Positions 24,906-31,143 of a stretch of 45,002 nt of DNA are shown one piece after another. The stretch is from NCBI GenBank assembly GCA_944393205.1, contig CALXZI010000009.1, positions 1 through 45,002 on the forward strand, given 5' to 3'. A model generated the notes under the pieces. The model did not search any database. It saw only the letters and a list, made by a program, of their open reading frames with translations, and was not told the DNA's origin. The position numbers and the translations under genes were made by a program. This DNA is from an uncultured Alphaproteobacteria bacterium. Its GTDB lineage: Bacteria > Pseudomonadota > Alphaproteobacteria > RF32 > CAG-239. Numbering within the stretch: the first letter of the stretch is position 1; the number at the start of each line of letters is the position of its first letter.

Positions 24906-25181
24906 TCAGTCATTAAAACGGTCAAAAAGCGTTTTGAGCTCTTCAAGTTTTTTATCACGTTCCTCCGGATTGGCAAATGACTGGGCGACGCAATGTTGTA
25001 AGTGTTTGTGCAAAATGTTGGATTCTACGGCTTTGACGGCAGAACGCACAGCGCGTAGCTGACTGATGATTTCCGGACAATACCGTCCTTCTTCAATCAT
25101 TTTTTTGATACCCGCAATTTGACCGGCGATACGGTTCAAACGCGGGATGTTTTCCAGATGACTCGGATTGTGATTTTCCAT
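24906..25181 (-). CDS. csoR: CsoR/RcnR-family metal-sensing repressor
   Basis: The 91-residue all-helical protein matches the CsoR/RcnR/FrmR family. C35 (in RYCPEI), H60 and C64 (in HKHLQHC) have the same C-H-C spacing as the copper site of CsoR. The DNA-binding region NIPRLNRIAGQIAGIKKMI is characteristic. These tetramers leave DNA upon binding Cu(I), Ni or Co, or on reaction with aldehyde or sulfur species. Copper is the best guess here because of the C-H-C triad. It lies 61 bp downstream of the metallothionein-like gene on the same strand, and that promoter carries two CsoR-like operators. Confidence 0.88.
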   Translation of the reverse strand: MENHNPSHLENIPRLNRIAGQIAGIKKMIEEGRYCPEIISQLRAVRSAVKAVESNILHKHLQHCVAQSFANPEERDKKLEELKTLFDRFND

Positions 25182-25205
25182 GTTTTATCCTTTATCTCAA
25201 ATATA

Positions 25206-25234
25206 GTTACGGGAAGGAAAATCCTTCCCGTAAC
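25206..25234 (-). terminator. Hairpin between metallothionein-like gene and csoR
   Basis: A perfect 12-bp stem GTTACGGGAAGG/CCTTCCCGTAAC with a 5-nt loop follows the metallothionein-like stop. No strong U-tract comes after it, so it may only partly stop transcription, or protect the short mRNA, letting some reach csoR. Confidence 0.6.
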
Positions 25235-25242
25235 AAATTACC

Positions 25243-25410
25243 TTATTTTTTACCGCATTTGCATTTGGTGTTGCATTTTTTTTCTTCAGTGCATTTGCAA
25301 TCCTTGCCACAGGTGCAGTTTTCACCGCAACGGCATTCATTGCCGCATTGACAGTTGTCGCCGCATTGACAGTTTTCACATTTGCAATTCGGGTTTTTAC
25401 ATTTACTCAT
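25243..25410 (-). CDS. Metallothionein-like 16-Cys small protein
   Basis: This 55-residue protein starts MSKCKNPNCKCENCQCGDNC and has 16 Cys, at residues 4, 9, 11, 14, 16, 20, 22, 26, 28, 32, 34, 38, 40, 46, 50 and 52. Most are in CxC pairs separated by three or four residues, with Gly, Asn, Lys and Glu between and no aromatic residues. This is the composition of a metallothionein, which binds Cu(I), Zn or Cd through thiolate clusters in the cytoplasm. It matches no specific class I can name. ATG 25410 has AAGGAG about 8 bp upstream. The promoter has two CsoR-like operators (25435-25479), and csoR follows on the same strand. The reading frame is clear because an out-of-frame overlap lacks this regularity. 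Confidence 0.85.
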   Translation of the reverse strand: MSKCKNPNCKCENCQCGDNCQCGNECRCGENCTCGKDCKCTEEKKCNTKCKCGKK

Positions 25411-25434
25411 TGATATTTTCTCCTTTAGTACAAT

Positions 25435-25486
25435 ATACCCCTTATGAGTATAGTTAATACATATACCCAGTAGGTGTATTTGTCAA
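25435..25486 (-). promoter_or_regulatory. Promoter with two CsoR-like operators
   Basis: On the minus strand, TTGACA (25486-25481) is followed after 17 bp by TATGTA (25463-25458). Two 17-bp imperfect palindromes of the same form, ATACCC-N5-GNGTAT, lie at 25435-25451 and 25463-25479, with centres 28 bp apart. The second fills the -35/-10 spacer. AT-flanked G/C tracts of this type are the known operator style of CsoR/RcnR-family repressors. Confidence 0.65.
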
Positions 25487-25525
25487 GCGTAAAATTTTAG
25501 TTGTGTGGATGCAAAAAATTTTTAC

Positions 25526-25554
25526 TTGCAATTTTTTTGTAGTAATTATATAGA
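25526..25554 (+). promoter_or_regulatory. Promoter upstream of tRNA-Pro locus
   Basis: TTGCAA (25526-25531), a 17-bp spacer and TATAGA (25549-25554). It lies just before the first copy of the 121-bp repeat and outside it, so it directs transcription into the truncated tRNA copy first. Confidence 0.5.
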
Positions 25555-25570
25555 AAATAAAACTGTAGCT

Positions 25571-25691
25571 ATATAAGCGAAACATACGGAGCAAGAAAGA
25601 TGCCGAGGCATCTTGCTCTTTGGAGAAAATTATTAGGTTGATGTTAAAGATAACGGGACATAGCTCAGTCTGGTAGAGCGCTTGCTTTGGG
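25571..25691 (+). repeat. 121-bp exact direct repeat, copy A
   Basis: Identical base for base to 25825-25945 (offset 254). It holds a hairpin-forming leader (25589-25618) and the first 38 bases of tRNA-Pro, ending in the anticodon loop. Flanking bases differ at both ends. Confidence 0.97.
25654..25691 (+). pseudogene. 5' half of tRNA-Pro (truncated)
   Basis: The acceptor 5' strand, D arm, 5' anticodon stem and loop through TGG-G match the intact tRNA at 25908. The sequence then changes to an unrelated hairpin. There is no 3' half in place, so it cannot form a tRNA alone. Confidence 0.9.
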
Positions 25692-25824
25692 CTGAAACTA
25701 AAAAAAGTTTCCTGTGGAAAGTTTTTTTGTTTCAGGGTAGCTACGGTTAATGAGCGCGCGAGCGCGGAAGCGAGCCGGCGCGAATGTTACGGTAACTATG
25801 ACCGAAGCGAAGTTGTTGAGCTTA
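25692..25824 (+). other. 133-bp insert between tRNA-Pro copies, strong hairpin
   Basis: It begins with a 19-bp stem (25692-25712 with 25716-25735, one bulge, one mismatch, 3-nt loop) holding an A7/T7 segment, similar to a terminator. The remainder (about 25740-25810) is GC-rich with imperfect dyad symmetry around GAGCGCGCGAGCGCGG. No reading frame is evident. It occupies the place where the 3' half of the first tRNA copy should be. Confidence 0.7.
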
Positions 25825-25945
25825 ATATAAGCGAAACATACGGAGCAAGAAAGATGCCGAGGCATCTTGCTCTTTGGAGAAAATTATTAGGTTGATGTTA
25901 AAGATAACGGGACATAGCTCAGTCTGGTAGAGCGCTTGCTTTGGG
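25825..25945 (+). repeat. 121-bp exact direct repeat, copy B
   Basis: Second copy of the repeat at 25571. Here the tRNA half is continued by the proper 3' half, giving the intact tRNA-Pro. Its leader segment 25861-25872 is complementary to tRNA bases 25945-25956. Confidence 0.97.
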
Positions 25946-25984
25946 AGCAAGATGCCGACGGTTCGAATCCGCCTGTCCCGACCA
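25908..25984 (+). tRNA. tRNA-Pro (anticodon TGG)
   Basis: A 77-nt cloverleaf: acceptor CGGGACA/TGTCCCG, D arm with GCTC...GAGC, anticodon stem CTTGC/GCAAG with loop TTTGGGA (anticodon TGG), T arm GACGG-TTCGAAT-CCGCC, discriminator A and encoded CCA (25982-25984). It is the only intact tRNA at this locus. Its last 18 bases recur at 31144-31161. Confidence 0.95.
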
Positions 25985-25994
25985 ATTGTAAAAG

Positions 25995-26047
25995 GAACAA
26001 CTTTTTAGACCACTTTTTTTGGACCGTCTGAAAGTTGTTCTTTTTTT
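25995..26047 (+). terminator. Terminator after tRNA-Pro
   Basis: The stem GAACAACTTT (25995-26004) with AAAGTTGTTC (26031-26040) has an inner AGAC/GTCT pairing and is followed by T7 (26041-26047). The transposase stop codon on the other strand overlaps the T-run. Confidence 0.85.
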
Positions 26048-27305
26048 ATGCCGCATCATTACTTAGTATATCTTTGATAAAAGCCATTTTTTCATTTTCG
26101 TCCTCACGCATTTGTAAGTTTTGGTAGTAATTTAGTTCATATTGATTTGGCGTCATATTTTTTAATTTACGGTGTGGACGAGCATTATTAAAAAAGTCAA
26201 TATATTCAGCAACAACGGCCTCTAAATGTTCTTTTGACTTATAAAAATTATGAGAAAGTTCTTCTCTTTTCATAACACTGAAGAAAGCTTCTGCTACAGC
26301 ATTGTCCAAAGGCGAGCCTGGATTTGAAAAAGACTGTTTTACCCCCAAATCGCGTAGATGCTTTCTAAACTTGTAGGCTGTATATTGAACCCCCTGATCA
26401 CTATGAAAAGTTAAGTTGTCAGGGCATCCCATCAGATTAAAGGCTTTGTCAAAAGTTTTCCAAACCATGTCAGTGTTACTGAATTCCGATACCTGAAAGC
26501 TTAAAACTTTTCTAGAAAACAAGTCAATTACTACACATATTCCATATAAATTGTCATGATTTTCAATCGGCACATAGGTTATATCACTTACCCAATAAGT
26601 ATTTGGAGTATCTTGTGTAAAGTTTTGTTTTAATCTATTTCTTCTAAATTTAGATACTCTAGTTGCCCATGTGCATCTAATGCGGGTTTGTTTACAAACA
26701 AGTTCCATTTCTTTCATCAGCCGCTCTATATGTTTTTTGGAAACAGAAATACCAATATTATCTAGAGCAATTTTAATTTTACTTGCGCCAAAACGTTCTT
26801 TACTTTCCTCAAAAAATTTCTTTATAAGTGGCCTTAATTGTTCATCTTTTTCTTGATATATTGTTTTTTCTGGTCGGTACTTGTTCCTGTGATAATAGGT
26901 TCCCTTAGATAAATTAAGTGTGCGACAAATGGCATAGATAGAAAATTTACCTTTTAGTTTTTCAATGGCGGCGATTTTATCTTTCACCGGAGAAATAACG
27001 GAACATTCACTTTCGCGAAAGATTTGATTTTCTTCGCGCAAACTACGCAGTTTCCTTTCCATAAGATGAATATCCCAAGCAGAGTACTGTTTGGAACTAT
27101 ACATCCCCACCTTCTTTACGGTAAGCACTTCAATCCAATTATAAAGTGTAGATTTGCTTACACCATATTTTTCCTTAATAATGGCGGGAGACTTGCAATT
27201 ATTGTATTCATCTATGATTTTAAATTTTGTTTCTAGACTCAGGTGTTTCATGAAGTTCTCCTTAAAAACATACCCATGTATTGACTTTTAGGACTGCTGA
27301 TACCA
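26020..27305 (-). mobile_element. IS3-family insertion sequence (ends approximate)
   Basis: The extent is set by the transposase gene plus candidate ends. TGGACCGTCTGAAAG at 26020 and, on the other strand from 27305, TGGTATCAGCAGTCC both start with TG, as IS3 ends do, but match only partly. I saw no clear target duplication, so the ends are unresolved and the element may be decayed. Confidence 0.4.
26046..27251 (-). CDS. IS3-family transposase, single-frame OrfA-OrfB type
   Basis: The 401 residues combine an N-terminal HTH (about 1-45, LSLETKFKIIDEYNNCKSPAII...VSKSTLYNW), an HTH_21-like region (about 140-195) and an rve integrase core. The DDE triad is visible: Asp in YWVSDITYVP, Asp in TFHSDQGVQY and Glu in NAVAEAFFSVMKRE. 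Most IS3 elements make this protein by -1 frameshifting between two frames; here it is one uninterrupted frame. AAGGAG precedes the ATG at 27251. It appears intact and is the only recombinase in the island. It runs toward the tRNA-Pro terminator. Confidence 0.92.
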   Translation of the reverse strand: MKHLSLETKFKIIDEYNNCKSPAIIKEKYGVSKSTLYNWIEVLTVKKVGMYSSKQYSAWDIHLMERKLRSLREENQIFRESECSVISPVKDKIAAIEKLKGKFSIYAICRTLNLSKGTYYHRNKYRPEKTIYQEKDEQLRPLIKKFFEESKERFGASKIKIALDNIGISVSKKHIERLMKEMELVCKQTRIRCTWATRVSKFRRNRLKQNFTQDTPNTYWVSDITYVPIENHDNLYGICVVIDLFSRKVLSFQVSEFSNTDMVWKTFDKAFNLMGCPDNLTFHSDQGVQYTAYKFRKHLRDLGVKQSFSNPGSPLDNAVAEAFFSVMKREELSHNFYKSKEHLEAVVAEYIDFFNNARPHRKLKNMTPNQYELNYYQNLQMREDENEKMAFIKDILSNDAA

Positions 27306-27347
27306 TATATACTAAAGTTTAATAATAATAGAAAGGACATATTGTAT

Positions 27348-28169
27348 ATGGTAGAAGGTTATATTTTAGATGTAGGTTGTGGTAATATGGCGGCAATCAA
27401 ATTTCCAAACGGTAAGAAAATATTAATTGATTGCAATTTAACTGAGGAAAATCAAGGCAAGATTTTATCTTTCTTAAAAGGTAATGGTTTTGATAAATTT
27501 GATGTATTTATCAATACGCATAGAGATTTAGATCACTTACGTGGAATTGAGTTTGTAAACGCTAGAATTCCCATATTGGAAATTGATGATAACGGTTTTT
27601 CAGGGGAAACTGATGCGGATGATTACCAGGAGTATATGAAGTTACGTAGAGAGAAGAAATCCAGTATAATTAAGCCTCGAACATACAATAGCAATTTTTG
27701 TCCTGATGTTACAATTAGGTATATGAATGGTGTTTATAACGATAAGGATTACGATATTAATGATACAAGTATTGTTATAAAAATTGAATACAAAGATTCA
27801 TCAATCTTGTTTGCTGGGGATACGTCTTTCAAACCTTGGAAAGAGAAAATTATTCCTTTTTATTCTTCAAACGTTAAAAGTTCCTTATTAGTAGCATCCC
27901 ACCATGGTTCAAAGACATTTTTTGACGACCCTGCAGATGAGAAAAATTTCTATACGGCACATCTAAGAGCGATATCCCCAGATATGACATTTATCTCTGT
28001 TGGTGAAAATCAATGGGATTTACCTGATGATTCTGCTGTAGAATTGTATGAAAAATACTCAAAAGGTAGCAATAGGGGGAATAAAGTTTTTACAACGGAA
28101 AATAAAGGACATATAAAATTTGAATTAAAAGACACAGGGACATGGAGTGTAACACCAGATGGAAAATAA
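27348..28169 (+). CDS. ComEC-type metallo-beta-lactamase-fold protein, no transmembrane part
   Basis: At 273 residues this is a stand-alone MBL-fold hydrolase. The metal motif H58-R-D60-L-D62-H63 (in INTHRDLDHLRG) is the HxDxDH form found in ComEC/Rec2-type domains. Further ligands are likely in LFAGDTS (Asp) and VASHHGS (His). The N-terminal strands ILDVGCGNMAAIKFPNGKKILIDC are typical of that subgroup. Related domains cut nucleic acids or nucleotides, but the substrate here is unknown. I chose ATG 27348; TTG 27342 is closer to AAAGGA and is possible. It overlaps the downstream membrane-protein gene by 11 bp, so the two form a unit, inside the tRNA island next to a restriction system. A defence role is inference. 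Confidence 0.82.
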   Translation: MVEGYILDVGCGNMAAIKFPNGKKILIDCNLTEENQGKILSFLKGNGFDKFDVFINTHRDLDHLRGIEFVNARIPILEIDDNGFSGETDADDYQEYMKLRREKKSSIIKPRTYNSNFCPDVTIRYMNGVYNDKDYDINDTSIVIKIEYKDSSILFAGDTSFKPWKEKIIPFYSSNVKSSLLVASHHGSKTFFDDPADEKNFYTAHLRAISPDMTFISVGENQWDLPDDSAVELYEKYSKGSNRGNKVFTTENKGHIKFELKDTGTWSVTPDGK

Positions 28170-28641
28170 AATACCTTTTTATAATATTTTAAATATGTTA
28201 CTTATAGGCATAATTTTCTCTACGTTACTATGTTTTGCAGACCTCTCCAAGATAACAATTTTTTCAAATTATTTATCATTAATTAAAACTGATTACTTGA
28301 TAATAATCGTTTTTATTGCATTGATGTATGAAGTTGGTTTAGTTATTAATCGGCTCTCTTCTGTTGTATTAGAGCCTTTTTTGAAATTTTTTAAGCTGAT
28401 ATACTGGACTGATTACAGAAAATATGTGAAAGCTCAAAGAGAGGACAACTTCTTAGTTGTCTTATCTAGAGAATATGCCCTATCCAGAAATTCAACAGCA
28501 TTGTTTTTTATCTTAACAATGATTGGATTAGTATGCTGGAACTTAACATACTCTTTAGTGATGTTACTTTTGACAATTTTATTTCTAATGTCAACCAGAA
28601 AACACTCCAAGAAAATTCATGATAGAGTTCTAATAAAGTAA
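28159..28641 (+). CDS. Small membrane protein coupled to the MBL-fold gene
   Basis: The 160 residues have hydrophobic segments at about 10-28 (ILNMLLIGIIFSTLLCFA), 46-65 (YLIIIVFIALMYEVGLVI) and 113-143, the last long enough for two passes. A charged cytoplasmic-type loop (about 78-110, YWTDYRKYVKAQREDNFLVV...) lies between. I recognise no family. It overlaps the MBL-fold gene by 11 bp and shares its low GC. A small membrane partner paired with a cytosolic nuclease-like protein is a layout seen in abortive-infection systems, so it may be an effector or anchor. That reading rests on context only. Confidence 0.75.
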   Translation: MENKIPFYNILNMLLIGIIFSTLLCFADLSKITIFSNYLSLIKTDYLIIIVFIALMYEVGLVINRLSSVVLEPFLKFFKLIYWTDYRKYVKAQREDNFLVVLSREYALSRNSTALFFILTMIGLVCWNLTYSLVMLLLTILFLMSTRKHSKKIHDRVLIK

Positions 28642-28774
28642 TAAAATAATTTTTATACTGCATATTTAAGGGCTAAAATTTCTGACAAATCGGCTTGTAA
28701 TTTTTCTGATTTTTCGTTATAATTTTTTGTATGTTTTTTGGATGGTATCTTTTTCCTGATTTAGAGGGGGTCAA

Positions 28775-28784
28775 CCCGACCAAT
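28775..28784 (+). repeat. Possible internal tRNA-Pro end remnant
   Basis: CCCGACCAAT matches tRNA-Pro end plus two flanking bases (25977-25986) and, as at the real tRNA, is followed at once by a terminator. At 10 bases this could be chance. Confidence 0.35.
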
Positions 28785-28787
28785 ATC

Positions 28788-28819
28788 AAAAAGCGGAAGA
28801 ATATACTTCCGCTTTTTTT
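28788..28819. terminator. Rho-independent terminator
   Basis: A perfect 12-bp stem AAAAAGCGGAAG/CTTCCGCTTTTT with a 6-nt loop and a T-run to 28819. It separates the MBL/membrane pair from the restriction-modification genes. The rest of 28642-28988 shows no supported gene. Confidence 0.92.
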
Positions 28820-28925
28820 GTTATTTAGTAAATTAAAATTTCTATATTTTACAATTTGATAATGTAATTCTGTTTGTTTTACCAAGTGTCCTTGAATATC
28901 AAATTATGTGTTGATTTTGAATGAT

Positions 28926-28959
28926 AAAAGTATACTTTTTTATATAAAAATATACTTTT
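28926..28959. promoter_or_regulatory. Tandem palindromes upstream of the RM regulator
   Basis: AAAAGTATACTTTT (28926-28939) is a perfect 14-bp palindrome and AAAAATATACTTTT (28946-28959) a near copy, with centres 20 bp apart, so both lie on the same DNA face. They look like paired operator sites for a dimeric regulator, or like an upstream promoter region. Confidence 0.5.
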
Positions 28960-29008
28960 GTATGGTGTGAGTTTGTGTATTTACACACGTGGTTTCTTTA
29001 AAAAATGT

Positions 29009-29019
29009 GACTTATAGTC
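29009..29019 (+). promoter_or_regulatory. C-box-like operator of the RM system
   Basis: GACTTATAGTC is a GACT-N3-AGTC palindrome followed by CGTTG, the form of C-boxes bound by controller proteins of type II restriction systems. It lies about 50 bp before the controller start. A second, weaker half-site (GTCTACTTTGG) may follow at about 29032. Confidence 0.6.
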
Positions 29020-29069
29020 CGTTGTTTTATTGTCTACTTTGGAACACTCTTATGATAAAGGAGATTTTT

Positions 29070-29273
29070 ATGATTAGAAAAAAATTAGGATTGAGAATTA
29101 AAGAATTGAGAAAAGAAAAAAACTTTTCTCAAGAAGAATTAGCTGATTTATCCAATTTAGATAGAACATATATCAATAGTGTTGAGAATGGCAAACGAAA
29201 TATTTCCATTATCAATATAGAAAAAATAGCTAATGCTTTTGATTTAACACTCAAAGATTTTTTTAATTTTTAA
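29070..29273 (+). CDS. Controller (C) protein of restriction-modification, XRE-type HTH
   Basis: The 67 residues form a compact five-helix HTH: LGLRIKELRKEKNFSQEELADLS, then the recognition helix LDRTYINSVENGKRNISI and IEKIANAFDLTLKDFF. Size and sequence fit C proteins, which first activate then limit the endonuclease gene after entry into a new host. The ATG at 29070 has AAGGAG 7 bp upstream; upstream in-frame codons (to 28989) lack such a site and would add a non-conserved hydrophobic stretch. It precedes the nuclease gene by 10 bp, and a C-box-like site lies upstream. Confidence 0.88.
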   Translation: MIRKKLGLRIKELRKEKNFSQEELADLSNLDRTYINSVENGKRNISIINIEKIANAFDLTLKDFFNF

Positions 29274-29283
29274 GGAGATAAAT

Positions 29284-29952
29284 ATGAATAATCAACATGT
29301 AATTATTAACAAAGTTTTAGAAAATATAAAAGTTTGTTATGATAGGGAACAAAAAAAATTAGAAAAAATCGGTAAAGCGCATAAAACAGAAGGCGAAATT
29401 AGACATGCTGCAGGAGAACTTGTTGAACATATTCTTCAAAACATTATAGATACAATAAATATGTATTTAAAAAATGATATCCAATCAAAAGTAGGATCTT
29501 CTGATTATTTATCAAAGTCTGTTACTTACAAGGGAAAAACATATCAATTTAATACAATTCAAGTTGATAGACATCTTTGGTTTAATAATAAACGAATTGC
29601 TTTTATTGAAAATAAAACATACTTAGATAGTTGCTATTATGATAGAGCCCTAGCAGATTTTAGAAAAATTGCACAATCATTACATCAAAGTGGGGAGGAT
29701 CCGTGTAATGTAGAGTATATTGTTTTTGCGGGTCAAAAAGCGGCAAAAGATGAAACGCTTTTTGCTTATACCATTGATTTTTATGAAGATACAAAACATT
29801 TAACCAAAAATGTAGAAGGTTTGTCACCTCATGTGTTTTATTTTCTCAAAGGAATTAGAAGTTCTTCAAAACCTCTTTATAAAATAAAACACGATTTGAA
29901 TTTAGAAGAAATTAAAAGTTTTGTTCTTTTTTTATTAAGCACAATCAAATAA
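29284..29952 (+). CDS. Probable type II restriction endonuclease
   Basis: The 222-residue protein lies between a C protein and a DNA methyltransferase. A PD-(D/E)XK active site is visible: D95 (IQVDRHLWF) and E109-N-K111 (RIAFIENKTY), with 13 residues between on two strands, as in this fold. A helical N-terminus with E45/E48 (GELVEHIL) may add a further acidic residue. I cannot predict the cut site. It overlaps the end of the convergent methyltransferase gene by 18 bp. A Shine-Dalgarno (AAGGAG) lies just before ATG 29284. Identification is by active-site pattern and context. Confidence 0.8.
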   Translation: MNNQHVIINKVLENIKVCYDREQKKLEKIGKAHKTEGEIRHAAGELVEHILQNIIDTINMYLKNDIQSKVGSSDYLSKSVTYKGKTYQFNTIQVDRHLWFNNKRIAFIENKTYLDSCYYDRALADFRKIAQSLHQSGEDPCNVEYIVFAGQKAAKDETLFAYTIDFYEDTKHLTKNVEGLSPHVFYFLKGIRSSSKPLYKIKHDLNLEEIKSFVLFLLSTIK

Positions 29953-30723
29953 TAGATCTTGCTTTGGCGCATCTAATGCTTCGACTATTCTTCTTTTTGC
30001 GATCGCAAAATATTCAGGATCTTTTTCAAATCCTATAAATTGACGGTTAGTGTTGATACAAGCAATTGCAGTTGTGCCTGATCCCATGCAAGGATCTAAA
30101 ATAACATCATTTTTGTTCGTATAAGTTTTTACAAGCCATTCAAATAGAGCCACAGGTTTTTGAGTTGGATGTAGTTTGCCTTCACTTTCGGCTGTAACAA
30201 AATATTGAACTGATCGAGGGTATCTCAATCCTGTATCGTTTTTAACTAAAACAGCTTTTTCTTGTTTCCCATATGCTAATGTATCTCTAACCGCACAGCC
30301 TTTGTTATAAGGCTCTCCCTTTGTCATCTGCGGATTATAAGTACATTGTTTTTTATAAAATACGACAATGTCTTCATGAGCTCTCATGGGTTGCTTTTTA
30401 GCATTTAAGTATCCTGTAGCTTTTGATTTTTCCCAAACTAATGTATATTTAAAATCCTCATAATTTGTTGATATTAAATATGCGGTAAAAGGCATTTGTG
30501 CAGTAGATATTATAGGTGTTGTTTCAAATCTTATTCTATTTATTTCATTCCAAAACTTATCGTAATCAATAACTTTATCCCATACATTACGTTTATTTAA
30601 TGTTCCATAAGGGAAATCAGTAATTACAGCATTTATAGAATTTGATTTTAAGGATGGTAATCCCTCAAAATCAAACATATCGCAATTTATTATCTTAATA
30701 TTACCTGCCTCAAATATATCCAT
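29935..30723 (-). CDS. Type II DNA methyltransferase (beta-type order)
   Basis: At 262 residues it is an amino-methyltransferase of the N6-adenine/N4-cytosine type. Motif IV is D36-F-P-Y39 (TDFPYG), replacing the common DPPY. Motif I is DPCMGSGTT at 210-218, toward the C-terminus. This order, with the target region between, is the beta class. The C-terminal QFIGFEKDPEYFAIAKRRI and HPTQKPVALFEWLV are typical. It protects host DNA from the nuclease at 29284. It is transcribed toward the nuclease gene with an 18-bp tail overlap, so each has its own promoter, which suits delayed nuclease expression. Confidence 0.93.
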   Translation of the reverse strand: MDIFEAGNIKIINCDMFDFEGLPSLKSNSINAVITDFPYGTLNKRNVWDKVIDYDKFWNEINRIRFETTPIISTAQMPFTAYLISTNYEDFKYTLVWEKSKATGYLNAKKQPMRAHEDIVVFYKKQCTYNPQMTKGEPYNKGCAVRDTLAYGKQEKAVLVKNDTGLRYPRSVQYFVTAESEGKLHPTQKPVALFEWLVKTYTNKNDVILDPCMGSGTTAIACINTNRQFIGFEKDPEYFAIAKRRIVEALDAPKQDLLFDCA

Positions 30724-30998
30724 TTTACACCTCTAAATTAGGTCTCAATTTAACTATATTTTATAAAAAAAATCAAACTTTTCCTTCTTTTTTTACAAAA
30801 TTATTTATTTTAATGAAAAATCAATCACTTAAAAACATTCCAAATAATATGACAAACCACAGCTTGATTGGATGTGGAATGTTGCACACATTATTCCTTG
30901 TCTTAAATAAGTTATTGTAAAACAATAATAAAATTACTCTGTTAACCCCATTGTTTTAAGTGGTATATTTTTCCACATTATCTCTGACAATGACGACC

Positions 30999-31032
30999 AA
31001 AAAAGAGGTCTGCAAAAGTGGCCTCTTTTTTT
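30999..31032. terminator. Bidirectional terminator
   Basis: AAAAAAGAGGT (30999-31009) pairs with GCCTCTTTTTT (from 31021), with a T-run to 31032. No gene on the plus strand ends here, so it may be a remnant, as at the tRNA end. The rest of 30724-30998 holds only the methyltransferase upstream region and no gene I can support. Confidence 0.75.
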
Positions 31033-31035
31033 ATT

Positions 31036-31061
31036 GTCGGGGAACGGATTTGAACCGTCGG
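31036..31061 (-). pseudogene. Inverted tRNA-Pro 3'-end-like fragment
   Basis: On the minus strand this reads CCGACGGTTCAAATCCG then TTCCCCGAC, close to tRNA-Pro 25955-25982 (CCGACGGTTCGAATCCG...CCCGAC). There is one substitution in the T loop and a 2-base deletion with changes in the stem. It may derive from another tRNA with a similar T arm. Confidence 0.5.
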
Positions 31062-31143
31062 GGACGGTTAGACTACCAGCGAAAGGCGGGCTTTGAGAAC
31101 GCCGGTCGGCCTTTAAGGCCGATGAGCGCCAGTGAACGAAGTC

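Noticed and set aside
25197..25379. A 60-residue frame over the metallothionein-like gene (-).
   Set aside because: It is the out-of-frame shadow of the Cys-rich gene; it is a low-complexity Ala/Asn/Val chain without a good start.
25571..25945. Direct repeats as a CRISPR array.
   Set aside because: Only two copies of 121 bp with one 133-bp interval, containing tRNA sequence and no cas genes.
28673..28885. A 70-residue frame on the minus strand.
   Set aside because: It spans a strong terminator and the tRNA-end-like sequence, and has no ribosome binding site.
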